Shown here: piece by piece, positions 1 through 8,007 of the stretch | Position numbering within the stretch: position 1 is the stretch's first letter | Layout of the letters: each line of letters opens with the position of its first letter | Assembly (NCBI GenBank): GCA_020025135.1 | Contig: JAHHSQ010000025.1 | Location: 1-22,217 of the forward strand | DNA: 22,217 bases | Reading direction: 5' to 3' | From: Pectinatus sp. | Lineage (GTDB): Bacteria > Bacillota > Negativicutes > Selenomonadales > Selenomonadaceae | Notes under the pieces: generated by a model | What the model was told of the DNA's origin: nothing | The model's database searches: none | Seen by the model: only the letters and a program-made list of their open reading frames with translations | Translations under genes and position numbers: made by a program

Positions 1-439
1 GTAAAAGTATTATATTAGCTCCAAAATTCCGTTAAGATGATAAGTTTGCCCAGATAATATGCCAAACTATCGTTTTTTGTGTTGATAAATGTTATAATGG
101 AAATATGTTTAGTGGACATTAGCCCACCAATGACCGGCTGTAATGGCCCGCTTTTTTGAAAGCGGAATTGTTTTAGTTGTACTAGACGAGGTATTTTTAT
201 CTTATTTAGTTTAATGATTATACGCCATCATATATTGGTCGCACGGCAATCTACAGCAGCGATAAAAATATTTTTCCTTTGCTGGGGAAATATTCTAGAA
301 GATGAAAAAACTTTGTTTAGTTAAAAAAATGTATTTTATCTAAAATCTGAAGTTGTGGATATTAATAAGCTATTGAGTAACCTCTGTCTGTAAAGGACGA
401 GATTATTTGCAATAATATTAAAACGTGGGGGGAGAGTAA
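1..439 (+). other. Gene-free leader upstream of the cfa-like gene
   Basis: No convincing coding region lies in this stretch. It holds an extended -10 promoter (90-98) and several paired segments. CCGCTTT/AAAGCGG forms a hairpin near 149-166. The 10-mer TATTTTTATC (191-200) is perfectly complementary to GATAAAAATA (261-270). The latter overlaps an 11-bp hairpin of about 267-294 (AATATTTTTCC/GGGGAAATATT, three G-T pairs), so the two pairings compete. I recognise no known riboswitch or small-RNA family. It could be a structured 5' leader or an independent small RNA. Another promoter closer to 440 is possible but I could not define one. Confidence 0.4.
90..98 (+). promoter_or_regulatory. Extended -10 promoter element
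   Basis: TGTTATAAT combines a perfect -10 hexamer (TATAAT, 93-98) with the upstream TG of extended -10 promoters. The matching -35 position (about 70-75, TCGTTT) is poor, as is common with an extended -10. Transcription would begin near 105 and read through a leader of about 335 nt into the cfa-like gene. Confidence 0.45.
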
Positions 440-1645
440 ATGTTAAAAAAGACTGTATTGCATAATGCATTGAAAATGTGGACACACGGGGATTTCACGG
501 TTCGATATTGGGACGGTGACGAAAAGAACTATGGCGATGGTGAACCACAATTTTCGATTGTTTTTCATAAAGAACCGCATATGAAAGACTTGAAACTCAC
601 TACAGACATATCGCTAGTTTTGGGTGAGGCATATATGGATGGTATTGTCGATTTTGAAGGTGATTTAGATGATATCATTGATAATATGTTTAAAATGCAA
701 GACTCAGCCGCTAAAACATATGATTTAAAAGCTCTGCGCAAAAAGATGACTGCTGAATATGAACGGCAGGAAAAGACCAATATTCAGTATCATTATGATA
801 TTGGCAATGATTTTTATGCTAAATGGCTAGACCCAACTATGTGCTATTCTTGTGCATATTTTCAAAAGCCAGAAGATAGCCTATATCAAGCACAAATTAA
901 CAAAGTAGACCATTCTTTGGCCAAGTTGTCTTTGAAGCCAGGAGAGGAATTACTTGATATTGGTTGTGGTTGGGGCACACTCATCATCAGAGCGGCACAA
1001 AAATATGGCGTTAAGGCTACGGGAATTACTCTCAGTAAACAACAATATGATGCCGTATCAGAAAAGATTGCAAATTTAAATTTGGGAAGACAGGTACGCG
1101 TTCTTCTCTTAGATTATATGGATTTAGACCCCGCTCTTTATCAGTTTGATAAGATTATCAGCATCGGTATGTTTGAACATGTCGGCAAAGAATTCTTGCC
1201 TCTTTATCTCCACAAGGTCAGTACCTTGTTGCGCGATAAAGGATTATTTATGTTGCATTCCATCATGGGCTTCCAGGAAACATTGACCAATGCGTGGATG
1301 AAGCGTTATATTTTCCCTGGTGGCTATGTGCCGACTGTGCGTGAAACGGTAAATTATTTTATTGACTTCAATTTCTACCTCTTGCATATGGAAAGTTTGC
1401 GCCGTCATTATGCCAAGACTTTGACACATTGGTATGAAAATTTTGAAGCGATTAAAGATACTTTGCCAGAAGAATATGACGACCGTTTTAAACGTATGTG
1501 GGGTATTTACTTGAGTGGTTGTGCCTCCGCTTTCCGCACAGGACACTTAGATGTTGTTCAATTCTTGCTCAGCAAGGGACCAAATAATGATTTGCCGATG
1601 ACAAATGAGTACATGTATCCAGAAGAATGTCCAGTAGAAAAATAA
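440..1645 (+). CDS. cfa: Cyclopropane-fatty-acyl-phospholipid synthase
   Basis: SAM-dependent methyltransferase that adds a methylene bridge across double bonds of membrane phospholipid acyl chains, a stress-related membrane change. The 401-aa protein has the family layout: an N-terminal lipid-binding region, then the YHYDIGNDFY segment (about 117-126), the SAM-binding motif LDIGCGWG (172-179), the GITLS motif (about 195-199), the catalytic-region FEHVG (245-249) and FPGGYVP (about 292-298). Length matches the family (about 380-400 aa). The ATG follows a strong GGGGGGAGAG ribosome site. It appears to be transcribed alone, with a long leader before it and a strong terminator after it. Unrelated SAM methyltransferases of the same superfamily are less likely given the combination of motifs. 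Confidence 0.93.
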   Translation: MLKKTVLHNALKMWTHGDFTVRYWDGDEKNYGDGEPQFSIVFHKEPHMKDLKLTTDISLVLGEAYMDGIVDFEGDLDDIIDNMFKMQDSAAKTYDLKALRKKMTAEYERQEKTNIQYHYDIGNDFYAKWLDPTMCYSCAYFQKPEDSLYQAQINKVDHSLAKLSLKPGEELLDIGCGWGTLIIRAAQKYGVKATGITLSKQQYDAVSEKIANLNLGRQVRVLLLDYMDLDPALYQFDKIISIGMFEHVGKEFLPLYLHKVSTLLRDKGLFMLHSIMGFQETLTNAWMKRYIFPGGYVPTVRETVNYFIDFNFYLLHMESLRRHYAKTLTHWYENFEAIKDTLPEEYDDRFKRMWGIYLSGCASAFRTGHLDVVQFLLSKGPNNDLPMTNEYMYPEECPVEK

Positions 1646-1692
1646 AGAAAAAGCGTTTCATATAATTTGGTGAATTTAAAATAAACTTTCTT

Positions 1693-1743
1693 GATAGAAA
1701 TACTTGCTCTCGTTGCTGGGAGTGAGTGTTTCTATCTTTTTTT
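1693..1743 (+). terminator. Strong intrinsic terminator after cfa
   Basis: A nearly perfect stem of about 19 bp (GATAGAAATACTTGCTCTC pairing with the arm ending in GTTTCTATC) has a short loop and is followed directly by a run of seven T. It closes the cfa transcript. Confidence 0.93.
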
Positions 1744-1772
1744 GTTTATGGGGGCTTCCAATGGAGTGATAG

Positions 1773-1807
1773 TATTTATATTTGCTTTTTGTGTGCAAAT
1801 ATAAATA
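1773..1807. repeat. 13-bp perfect inverted repeat upstream of the GGDEF/EAL gene
   Basis: TATTTATATTTGC and its exact reverse complement are separated by 9 nt (TTTTTGTGT). It lies about 45 bp before the next gene. It could be an operator or a weak second terminator; the AT-rich arms and lack of a clear T-run after it favour a regulatory site, but this is inference. Confidence 0.5.
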
Positions 1808-1853
1808 TTTCAGTGGTACTATTGCTCGAGAAGTGGTATATTGAAAAGGTTGG

Positions 1854-2744
1854 TTGAAAATTTTTGTACGGATGGTTTGTGTGCCAATTTTCATAGGATT
1901 TGGCAATAGAAAAGAATGTGAGCGTGCTATCATGTTGGAATGTATATTTCAGGATTTTTGTGTTCGAGATAAATTGCATGAACAGGATATACCTGTAGAG
2001 ACGATTAATAAAGCGATGGAAACCGTTACTGGTATGCATATTATCTTTTTAGATTTAGAAAGTGAGCAGATATTTTGTTCTCATCATCATAGCGAAGCAT
2101 ATTTTGAATCTTCCAAAACGGTTTATACATTTCGTGAATTTATGCAACTTGTTCATCCCTATGACATTGCAGTAGCACAAGCATTTTTGCGTTCTTTTTA
2201 TGATGGCGCGCCATATACCTCTGTAGATTTAAGATTACTTGCTAGTGAACATAAATCAATTTGGGTAACGTTAAATGGACAAGTTTTAACTGGTACTGCC
2301 GGCAATAAAAATTTAGTAATTTGCACACTTATTCCGACTGGACGCATGGCAGAAGTTGATTCCTTGACGCAGATTAAAAATATTGTTGCTTATAATCGTT
2401 TTTTAAACAGTGGTTTGCGAGAAAAAAAGCCATTTTCTATTTTTTTTATGTATATTATCGATTTTGCGAACGCCAATTATCAGTATAGCTATAAGTACGG
2501 TAATAAGATTTTGCGGGATTTTGCCCACTATCTGACGCGTTACTTTGAAATGAAGCAGGAGAAACGGTATTTTCGCATTGGCGGACACACTTTTGCCTTA
2601 ATCAGCGATATGTTATCTAGAGAGGATATGGAATTGTTTTATCTGAAGTGCAATCGTTGGTTACAGGGAAATTATAAGTTGAAATTGTCACTAGGGATGT
2701 TCCGTTATCCTGATGATGTCGATGATTTAGATTGTGTAGAGTAA
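1854..2744 (+). CDS. N-terminal part: PAS-like sensor plus degenerate GGDEF domain
   Basis: This 296-aa open stretch has no membrane anchor. Residues from about 55 to 160 look like a PAS-type sensory fold, with the typical VHPYD segment followed by a strand containing WVTLNG. The GGDEF domain starts at DSLTQIKNIVAYNRF (the usual D-LT-L-NR--F entry). Its active-site loop reads GGHTF instead of GG[DE]EF, so diguanylate cyclase activity is not expected. Such domains often serve as a GTP-sensing or dimerising partner for an attached EAL domain. The ATG at 1854 has an AAAGG about 9 nt upstream. The reading ends at the TAA discussed in the full-length entry. Confidence 0.65.
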   Translation: MKIFVRMVCVPIFIGFGNRKECERAIMLECIFQDFCVRDKLHEQDIPVETINKAMETVTGMHIIFLDLESEQIFCSHHHSEAYFESSKTVYTFREFMQLVHPYDIAVAQAFLRSFYDGAPYTSVDLRLLASEHKSIWVTLNGQVLTGTAGNKNLVICTLIPTGRMAEVDSLTQIKNIVAYNRFLNSGLREKKPFSIFFMYIIDFANANYQYSYKYGNKILRDFAHYLTRYFEMKQEKRYFRIGGHTFALISDMLSREDMELFYLKCNRWLQGNYKLKLSLGMFRYPDDVDDLDCVE

Positions 2745-2759
2745 AAGATAGATTATCTC

Positions 2760-3611
2760 TTGACGGCGATGCACAGCGCGGCACATCCACAACTCGTCTT
2801 TTATAATGATAGTTTACAGTGCCAATTTAAGCGTTATTTAAATTTGCAAAAATGCTTGAATGAAGATGCTCAAGCGGGATTTCGTGGCTTTTCTCTACAC
2901 TATCAACCCTATGTGGATGGTCAAAATAATATCATGATTGGTTTTGAAGCGTTGGCACGCTATCGAGATGCACAGGGAGATAATGTCTCGCCAGAAGAAT
3001 TCATTGGCATTTTGGAGAAAATGCAGCTTATAGTCCAGTTTGGACGGTGGGTCATTGATACCGCTTTGCGTGATTTACATCGCTTTCAGCATTATGACCC
3101 CCATTATATTATGAATATCAATATTGCCCATGGCCAAATTCAAGATAGTGCTTTATTTGATTATATTATGGAGCGAGCACATGTACATCATGTCGCTGTT
3201 TCAACAATTGAATTGGAATTTACAGAGCATTTTTTTGTACATGAGTATCAGCAGTTAAAAGAACGGGCCGATGCTTTTCAAGAACAGGGTGGTTTGATTG
3301 CGATGGATGATTTTGGCATCGGTTACTCCTCGCTCGGTTTTTTAAAAAATATGCATGTCGATGTAGTTAAGGTGGATAAAATATTTGTGCGAGATATTCT
3401 CTACGACAAAGTGCAAGCTTTTTTCTTGGAATGGATTATTAAACTCTGTCATAAATTACATCATCGTGTTATAATTGAAGGCATTGAAACAGAAGAAGAG
3501 TACAATTTGGTATGTAAGCTAGGCATTGATATGGTGCAGGGGTATTATTATAGTCGGCCGTATTGCTTTGAAAAGATAGCGGAATTTGTTAAACGGCATC
3601 AGTTGGGATGA
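2760..3611 (+). CDS. C-terminal part: EAL-type cyclic-di-GMP phosphodiesterase domain
   Basis: The EAL domain hydrolyses cyclic-di-GMP to linear pGpG. All the residues expected of an active enzyme are visible: the signature GFEALARY, the metal-binding N in MNINIAHGQ, the E in LEFTEHF, the pair in MDDFGIGYSSL, the lysine in VKVDK, the glutamate in IEGIETEEE, and the C-terminal QGYYYSRP. The first about 50 residues are the end of the GGDEF domain, which shows that this is the downstream half of one gene rather than an independent protein. Translation from TTG 2760 lacks a Shine-Dalgarno site. It ends 20 nt before the shared terminator at 3632. Confidence 0.65.
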   Translation: MTAMHSAAHPQLVFYNDSLQCQFKRYLNLQKCLNEDAQAGFRGFSLHYQPYVDGQNNIMIGFEALARYRDAQGDNVSPEEFIGILEKMQLIVQFGRWVIDTALRDLHRFQHYDPHYIMNINIAHGQIQDSALFDYIMERAHVHHVAVSTIELEFTEHFFVHEYQQLKERADAFQEQGGLIAMDDFGIGYSSLGFLKNMHVDVVKVDKIFVRDILYDKVQAFFLEWIIKLCHKLHHRVIIEGIETEEEYNLVCKLGIDMVQGYYYSRPYCFEKIAEFVKRHQLG

Positions 3612-3631
3612 ATGTGTGATGAGATTTCTAT

Positions 3632-3678
3632 AAAAATATAAAAGACAGCTGCATAGCAGCTGTCTTTTATATTTTTTT
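3632..3678. terminator. Bidirectional terminator between convergent genes
   Basis: A perfect 21-bp stem (arms 3632-3652 and 3656-3676, loop ATA) has T-runs on both strands. It ends the EAL gene from the left and the MFS gene from the right. The stop codon of the MFS gene (3667-3669) lies inside the stem. Confidence 0.93.
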
Positions 3679-4878
3679 GCCCAATCTTTCATGTAAATTG
3701 ATAGGTTTATAAATGAAATTATAGACGAGAAGAGCATTGAGAAAGAGTAGAGCACTGGTGATTAGAAACATATGTGGTATCCCAAAGGTGGCGGATAATT
3801 GTCCACCTAAAACAGAACCGGCAAATACCCCTAAAAATTGACCTGATTGCATGTAGCTAAATATGCGACCAGCAGTTTCTGGTGGAGTAAAACGCTTTAA
3901 GACGGCATTTAGGGTCGGGTATATTGAACCAAAGGCGATACCAGTGAGCAGGCGGAAAAACATCAACTGCCATTCATTTTGAACAAAAGCCTGAGGGATA
4001 AAACAAATGGCTGAGGCGATGATGCCGACAAGAAAGACACGATAAGGGCCAATTCTGTCGGCAATGCGTCCTAAGTACGGAGAAGTGAGAAAGCTAGAAA
4101 ATCCAGCTGAGGCAAAAATAATGCCAGAGATGAAAGCCAGATGGCTGGTATTGGGAGAAAGCATGTGAATGTAGATAGTAATGATTGGTTCAATGGAGAA
4201 TAGGGCTGCTTGTGTGAAAAAGCTGGATAAAAACATTGTTACCACGATTGATTTGTGTGGAAAGGATTTCCACAAGGTGGTAAAAGAAGCCAATTTTTTG
4301 CTGGGAGGAGTAAAATTTTCCTTGATAAAAAAGAGAGTGAGGAAAAAAGCGATGGCTACACAGAGTCCCATTAAAGTAAAGAGGGTCGTAAATGACGTTA
4401 CTTCAATGAGGTAGCCACCGATGACTGGACCAAAAAGCATGCCCCCAATCATGCCGGTATTTAACGTTCCCAAAGCCCATCCCGCTTTATCTTGGGGAAC
4501 CTGTGTAGCAATAAGCGTTACTGCTGTAGCATTAAAGCCGGCAACGATGCCCATAATAAAGCGAGCGCCTAAGAGCTGGTAAATATTACAAACGTAACCA
4601 GTCAGGATAAGAGTTAGGGCGATGCCTAAGCTAGACCGCAACATCATGGGACGACGACCGTATTTATCAGCTAAATTGCCCCATAGGGGAGTAAAAAGAG
4701 CTGCTACCAAGGTGGTGCAGCCAAATGCTAAGCCGGTCAGTATTTCTACTTGTTGTGTATTATGCACACCTAGATGATTGATATAGAGGGGAAGAATAGG
4801 TACTATTTCGCTGAGGGCAGCCGAGTTGACGAAGCCGCCCAACATGCAGATATAGAGATTTCTTTTCCATATTTCCAC
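3667..4878 (-). CDS. MFS multidrug efflux transporter (MdtG/PmrA-like)
   Basis: A 403-aa major-facilitator protein with about twelve hydrophobic segments, expected in the cytoplasmic membrane and driven by protons. The loop between helices 2 and 3 has the MFS motif A (GNLADKYGRRPM). Helix 5 carries the antiporter-type motif C (GMIGGMLFGPVIGG), which marks drug/H+ antiporters of the DHA1 type. A second motif A (GRIADRIG) begins the C-terminal half. The WALGTLNTGMIGG stretch is especially like MdtG/PmrA pumps. The start is GTG at 4878 with AGAAGG nine bases before it; the ATG at 4870 is out of frame. It is transcribed away from another MFS gene through overlapping promoters. Substrate cannot be told from sequence. 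Confidence 0.85.
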   Translation of the reverse strand: MEIWKRNLYICMLGGFVNSAALSEIVPILPLYINHLGVHNTQQVEILTGLAFGCTTLVAALFTPLWGNLADKYGRRPMMLRSSLGIALTLILTGYVCNIYQLLGARFIMGIVAGFNATAVTLIATQVPQDKAGWALGTLNTGMIGGMLFGPVIGGYLIEVTSFTTLFTLMGLCVAIAFFLTLFFIKENFTPPSKKLASFTTLWKSFPHKSIVVTMFLSSFFTQAALFSIEPIITIYIHMLSPNTSHLAFISGIIFASAGFSSFLTSPYLGRIADRIGPYRVFLVGIIASAICFIPQAFVQNEWQLMFFRLLTGIAFGSIYPTLNAVLKRFTPPETAGRIFSYMQSGQFLGVFAGSVLGGQLSATFGIPHMFLITSALLFLNALLVYNFIYKPINLHERLGKKI

Positions 4879-4913
4879 TAAGTTGCACCTTCTTTCTGGA
4901 TATTTAACTGTAA

Positions 4914-4942
4914 TTGAGATATATTACCTATCATATCATAAT
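4914..4942 (+). promoter_or_regulatory. Promoter of the fosmidomycin-resistance-like gene
   Basis: TTGAGA (4914-4919), a 17-bp spacer and CATAAT (4937-4942) form a good sigma-70/sigma-A promoter. It puts the transcript start near 4949, about 40 nt before ATG 4989. This argues against a start at 4914. Confidence 0.7.
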
Positions 4943-4948
4943 TGTAAA
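4921..4948 (-). promoter_or_regulatory. Promoter of the MdtG-like gene, overlapping the divergent promoter
   Basis: On the minus strand, TTTACA (4948-4943), a 16-bp spacer and TAATAT (4926-4921) give a plausible promoter with transcription starting near 4914, about 36 nt before the GTG start. It shares nearly all its bases with the plus-strand promoter. Confidence 0.5.
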
Positions 4949-4988
4949 TACCCTAGGTAAAATTATTGAATTTGAGGAGATTTATTTT

Positions 4989-6173
4989 ATGCAGAGAAAT
5001 TATTTATATTTTTTAGCGGTTGCACACTTGTGTTGCGATATCAATATGGGAGCTTTGCCGGCCATCTTGCCCTTTTTGGCGACGCATTATCATTTTGATT
5101 ATCAGGCCCTTTCTGGGTTTGTCTTCGCTTCGGCATTTATGTCGACTTTAGTACAACCGCTATTTGGTTATCTAGCCGATAAAAAAGCCAACTCCTATTT
5201 TATGGTTGTTGGTGTATTGGTGGGCGGAATAGCCTTTGGCTTGATTGGTGAATTGCACAATTATTGGCATATTTTCTTGGCGATTACACTTATGGGAGTG
5301 GGAAGTGCCATTTTTCACCCAGAAGCAGCTCGCCTAGTTAATGCTATTTCTGGAGTGCGGAAGGGTTTAGGAATGAGCATTTTTTCCGTTGGTGGCAACG
5401 GCGGTTTTAGTATTGGACCGGTAGTGGCAGTAATGGCATTAAGTTATTTTGGCATGTCTGGTATGGGTGTGTTTGCCCTTATCAGCGTCATAATGAGTAT
5501 TATTTTGCTCGTTTTTGTACCTAAAATACAAAAACGAGCACAGGATTGTTTGTCAGAAAATACTCCTAAAGAAAGCATTCCAAATACCTCTATTCATACA
5601 GAAACGAAGAAAAATAATTGGCCCGCTTTTCTAAAGTTAAGTGTTGTCATAGTAGGACGCTCTTGTACTTTTTGTATTCTGACCAGTTTTTTGCCCTTAT
5701 ACTGTATTCATTCTCTTCATCAAGATGATATTGTTGGCGGGACAATCCTGACCATTTTTTCTATAATAGGCGTCTTTTCTACTTTAGTAGGCGGTTTTTT
5801 AGCTGATAGTTGGGGCTATATCAAAATGATAAGGCTTTCTATGTTGGCGATGGTTATTTTGTTGGCTTTGCTCCCTTGTGTAGGCAGTATGTGGGAAGTG
5901 TATTTGCTTATCGTTCCCATTGCTATTGCTCTTTTTGGCTCATATAGTTCCTATGTCGTTCTCGGGCAAACTTATTTGGCAAAGAGTATCGGTTTTGCCT
6001 CTGGTATCACCTTAGGAGTGGCTTTTAGTATCGGCGGTATGTTAGTACCAGCTTTTGGTTGGTTAGCAGACTATTATGGATTGTTGTCTGTTATGCAATT
6101 AAATGTAGCACTGGCATTTATCTGTACAGTAGGGAGCTTTTTTTTGCCAAAACTAAAGTGTAACAATGCTTAA
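4989..6173 (+). CDS. MFS transporter, fosmidomycin-resistance (Fsr) type
   Basis: A 394-aa proton-driven efflux protein of the cytoplasmic membrane with about twelve hydrophobic segments. The beginning (HLCCDINMGALPAILPFL) and the segment GSAIFHPEAARL are hallmarks of the fosmidomycin-resistance subfamily. A central charged, hydrophilic loop at about 185-215 separates the two halves. The start at 4989 is preferred over an upstream in-frame ATG at 4914 because GAGGAG sits nine bases before it and the upstream candidate overlaps the promoter. Members export fosmidomycin in some bacteria, but many have other or unknown substrates, so the actual cargo is uncertain. Confidence 0.87.
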   Translation: MQRNYLYFLAVAHLCCDINMGALPAILPFLATHYHFDYQALSGFVFASAFMSTLVQPLFGYLADKKANSYFMVVGVLVGGIAFGLIGELHNYWHIFLAITLMGVGSAIFHPEAARLVNAISGVRKGLGMSIFSVGGNGGFSIGPVVAVMALSYFGMSGMGVFALISVIMSIILLVFVPKIQKRAQDCLSENTPKESIPNTSIHTETKKNNWPAFLKLSVVIVGRSCTFCILTSFLPLYCIHSLHQDDIVGGTILTIFSIIGVFSTLVGGFLADSWGYIKMIRLSMLAMVILLALLPCVGSMWEVYLLIVPIAIALFGSYSSYVVLGQTYLAKSIGFASGITLGVAFSIGGMLVPAFGWLADYYGLLSVMQLNVALAFICTVGSFFLPKLKCNNA

Positions 6174-6372
6174 AGTAACTTTTTGTGATAAAATGAAAAG
6201 ATGAATGTACCTACCATTGCCAGAAAGCAAATTTAGTTAACTTTATGTTGAAGTCATAATCATTAATCATTTTTAACGTAATTGGCTATGAGGTGGCAAT
6301 TATTTTCTAGTCCAATAAAGTGGCTATATTTTGGAGTACATTTTACTATACGGTTCAAATAAGAGAGAAAGA

Positions 6373-6404
6373 GGTGGAGAAACTGTTGCTTTTTAACAGT
6401 ATTT
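6373..6404 (+). promoter_or_regulatory. Ribosome site separated from the clc start by a hairpin
   Basis: The only Shine-Dalgarno sequence (GGTGGAGA, 6373-6380) lies 24 nt from ATG 6405, too far for normal use. Between them, ACTGTT (6382-6387) and AACAGT (6395-6400) form a 6-bp hairpin with a 7-nt loop. Folding it leaves about 6 nt between GGAG and the ATG, which is an optimal spacing. Confidence 0.6.
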
Positions 6405-7991
6405 ATGGCTATCAAATCTACGACCAACAATATCATTAAAACGATTAATGCTCTGGATGATGGGATGCATTTCCATTTGCGGTTGTGCTTGGAAGGTATT
6501 CTCATCGGTGTTTTGACCGGTCTTATTGTATCTCTATATCGCTTATCGCTAGAGGGTTGTAGCGATATGCGCGAAGAACTTTATACGCATTTTAGTTGGG
6601 AACATTGGTATCTATTGGCTATTTATATAGCAGCCATGTTTCTGGTTTCATATTTGTTATACGTCGTGGTCAAGCGCGAACCACTGTGTACGGGAAGCGG
6701 TATTCCTCAAATTAAGGGGATTTTGCTCGGCAAATTACATATGAATTGGTTGAGTATCCTTTTCTACAAATTCATCGGCGGTGTTTTGGCGATTGGCTCG
6801 GGGCTTTCTTTGGGACGTGAAGGTCCTAGCGTCCAATTAGGAGCTGCTATTGCGCAGGGGATAAGTCGCAGTAGAAGTCGCTCGCGCATGGAAGAACGCT
6901 TTTTAATGATTAGCGGGGCTAGTGCTGGCTTAGCAGCAGCTTTTAATGCTCCACTAGCAGGTATAATTTTTGGTTTTGAAGAATTGTACCGCAATTTTTC
7001 TCCGCTTGTTCTCATGGGAGCAGCCACCGCTTCAGTTATGTCTGTAGCTGTTACACAGGGATTTTTTGGTGACCATCCTATTTTTGCCGTGCCAGTTTTG
7101 AAGGTTTTACCAATTTATATGTACCCAATCTTGATTGCCTTAGGTGCTTTTATCGGTATTTTAGGTCTTTTTTTCAATAAAGTATTATTTGGCGTCATGG
7201 ATTGGTATGCCAAGCAAACCATTTTAAAGAAGATGTGGAAGCCGGCATTGCCTATTTTTACCGCCGTTATTTTGGGTTTTGTTTTGCCACAAGCTTTGGG
7301 CGGGCATGGTGAACGCCTAGTTGATATGCTAGTCAAAGTTCAATATGGACTGGGCTTCTTGGCCGTTTTATATGTGGTGAAGTTTCTTTTCACTATTTTT
7401 GCCTTTGGTTCTGGCGCTCCAGGCGGTATCTTTTTGCCGATGTTGGTAATGGGGGCGGTAGCTGGGAGTATTTTTAATCATGTGTTAGCGATGCTTGGGT
7501 TGACAGACCCTACCTACGCCGCTAATTTTGTTATTTTTGCTATGGCAGCTTACTTCGCGGCAGTAGTTAAAGCTCCTATCACAGGCGCAACCCTCATCAT
7601 GGAAATGACTGGTTCATTTGAACATTTACTAGCGCTTATTTGTGTGTCAATGACTGCTTATATGGTTATGGACACTCTAAAGGGAGAACCTGTTTATGAT
7701 GTTTTGATGAATCGTCGCCTGCGTAATGTCACTAAATCGGAAGTGGAAGATAGTTCCAAGCGCATTATGTTAGAAAAAGTGGTTGGCAACGGCAGTATCG
7801 CGGATACCAAAATGATAAAATCATTGCAGTGGCCGAAAAATTGCTTGGTAGTCAATATCAAGCGCGGAACAAATGTCTTCGTGCCGAATGGGGAAACGCG
7901 ACTGCAAGCTGGCGATTATCTCTATATTTTGACTATGGATAGTCAGATTGAGGAATTACAAAAGATGTTTAGCGAGCGCAATTATCGCTAA
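6405..7991 (+). CDS. ClC-family chloride transporter with C-terminal TrkA-C domain
   Basis: A 528-aa membrane protein. Chloride-pathway motifs are GSGIPQ (97-102), GREGPSVQ (137-144, with the gating glutamate E139), GSGAPGGIFLP (335-345) and a tyrosine at Y431 in the position of the E. coli Cl-coordinating tyrosine. FGFEELYR contains E193, which by alignment corresponds to the proton glutamate E203 of E. coli ClC. This favours a Cl-/H+ exchanger over a channel. Residues about 455-522 look like a TrkA-C (RCK-C) ligand-binding domain, as in other bacterial ClC proteins with regulatory tails. Translation initiation probably uses a Shine-Dalgarno site brought close by a hairpin. It ends 16 nt before fumC and is probably cotranscribed with it. 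Confidence 0.92.
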   Translation: MAIKSTTNNIIKTINALDDGMHFHLRLCLEGILIGVLTGLIVSLYRLSLEGCSDMREELYTHFSWEHWYLLAIYIAAMFLVSYLLYVVVKREPLCTGSGIPQIKGILLGKLHMNWLSILFYKFIGGVLAIGSGLSLGREGPSVQLGAAIAQGISRSRSRSRMEERFLMISGASAGLAAAFNAPLAGIIFGFEELYRNFSPLVLMGAATASVMSVAVTQGFFGDHPIFAVPVLKVLPIYMYPILIALGAFIGILGLFFNKVLFGVMDWYAKQTILKKMWKPALPIFTAVILGFVLPQALGGHGERLVDMLVKVQYGLGFLAVLYVVKFLFTIFAFGSGAPGGIFLPMLVMGAVAGSIFNHVLAMLGLTDPTYAANFVIFAMAAYFAAVVKAPITGATLIMEMTGSFEHLLALICVSMTAYMVMDTLKGEPVYDVLMNRRLRNVTKSEVEDSSKRIMLEKVVGNGSIADTKMIKSLQWPKNCLVVNIKRGTNVFVPNGETRLQAGDYLYILTMDSQIEELQKMFSERNYR

Positions 7992-8007
7992 AGAAATAGG
8001 TGAAAAA

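Larger units (their letters stand above)
1854..3611 (+). pseudogene. PAS-like/GGDEF/EAL cyclic-di-GMP protein, split by an in-frame TAA
   Basis: Two consecutive open stretches (1854-2744 and 2760-3611) are in the same frame and together make one normal PAS-GGDEF-EAL protein of about 585 aa. The single break is TAA at 2742-2744, between the residues DLDCVE and KIDYLL, inside the last helix of the GGDEF domain. No insertion or deletion is needed: changing that one codon restores the gene. The second part has no ribosome site before its first start candidate (TTG 2760 or ATG 2769), so it is unlikely to be made efficiently alone. Readings are a recent nonsense mutation, occasional read-through, or a sequencing error. 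The gene's own promoter is not evident. The start could also be ATG 1932. Confidence 0.8.

Noticed and set aside
1854..3611. Two separate genes, a GGDEF protein and an EAL protein
   Set aside because: The two parts share one frame, the GGDEF domain continues past the stop, and the second part has no ribosome site.
4914..4988. 25-residue N-terminal extension of the Fsr-like pump from ATG 4914
   Set aside because: That ATG lies on the promoter and has no ribosome site, while ATG 4989 has GAGGAG at the right distance.
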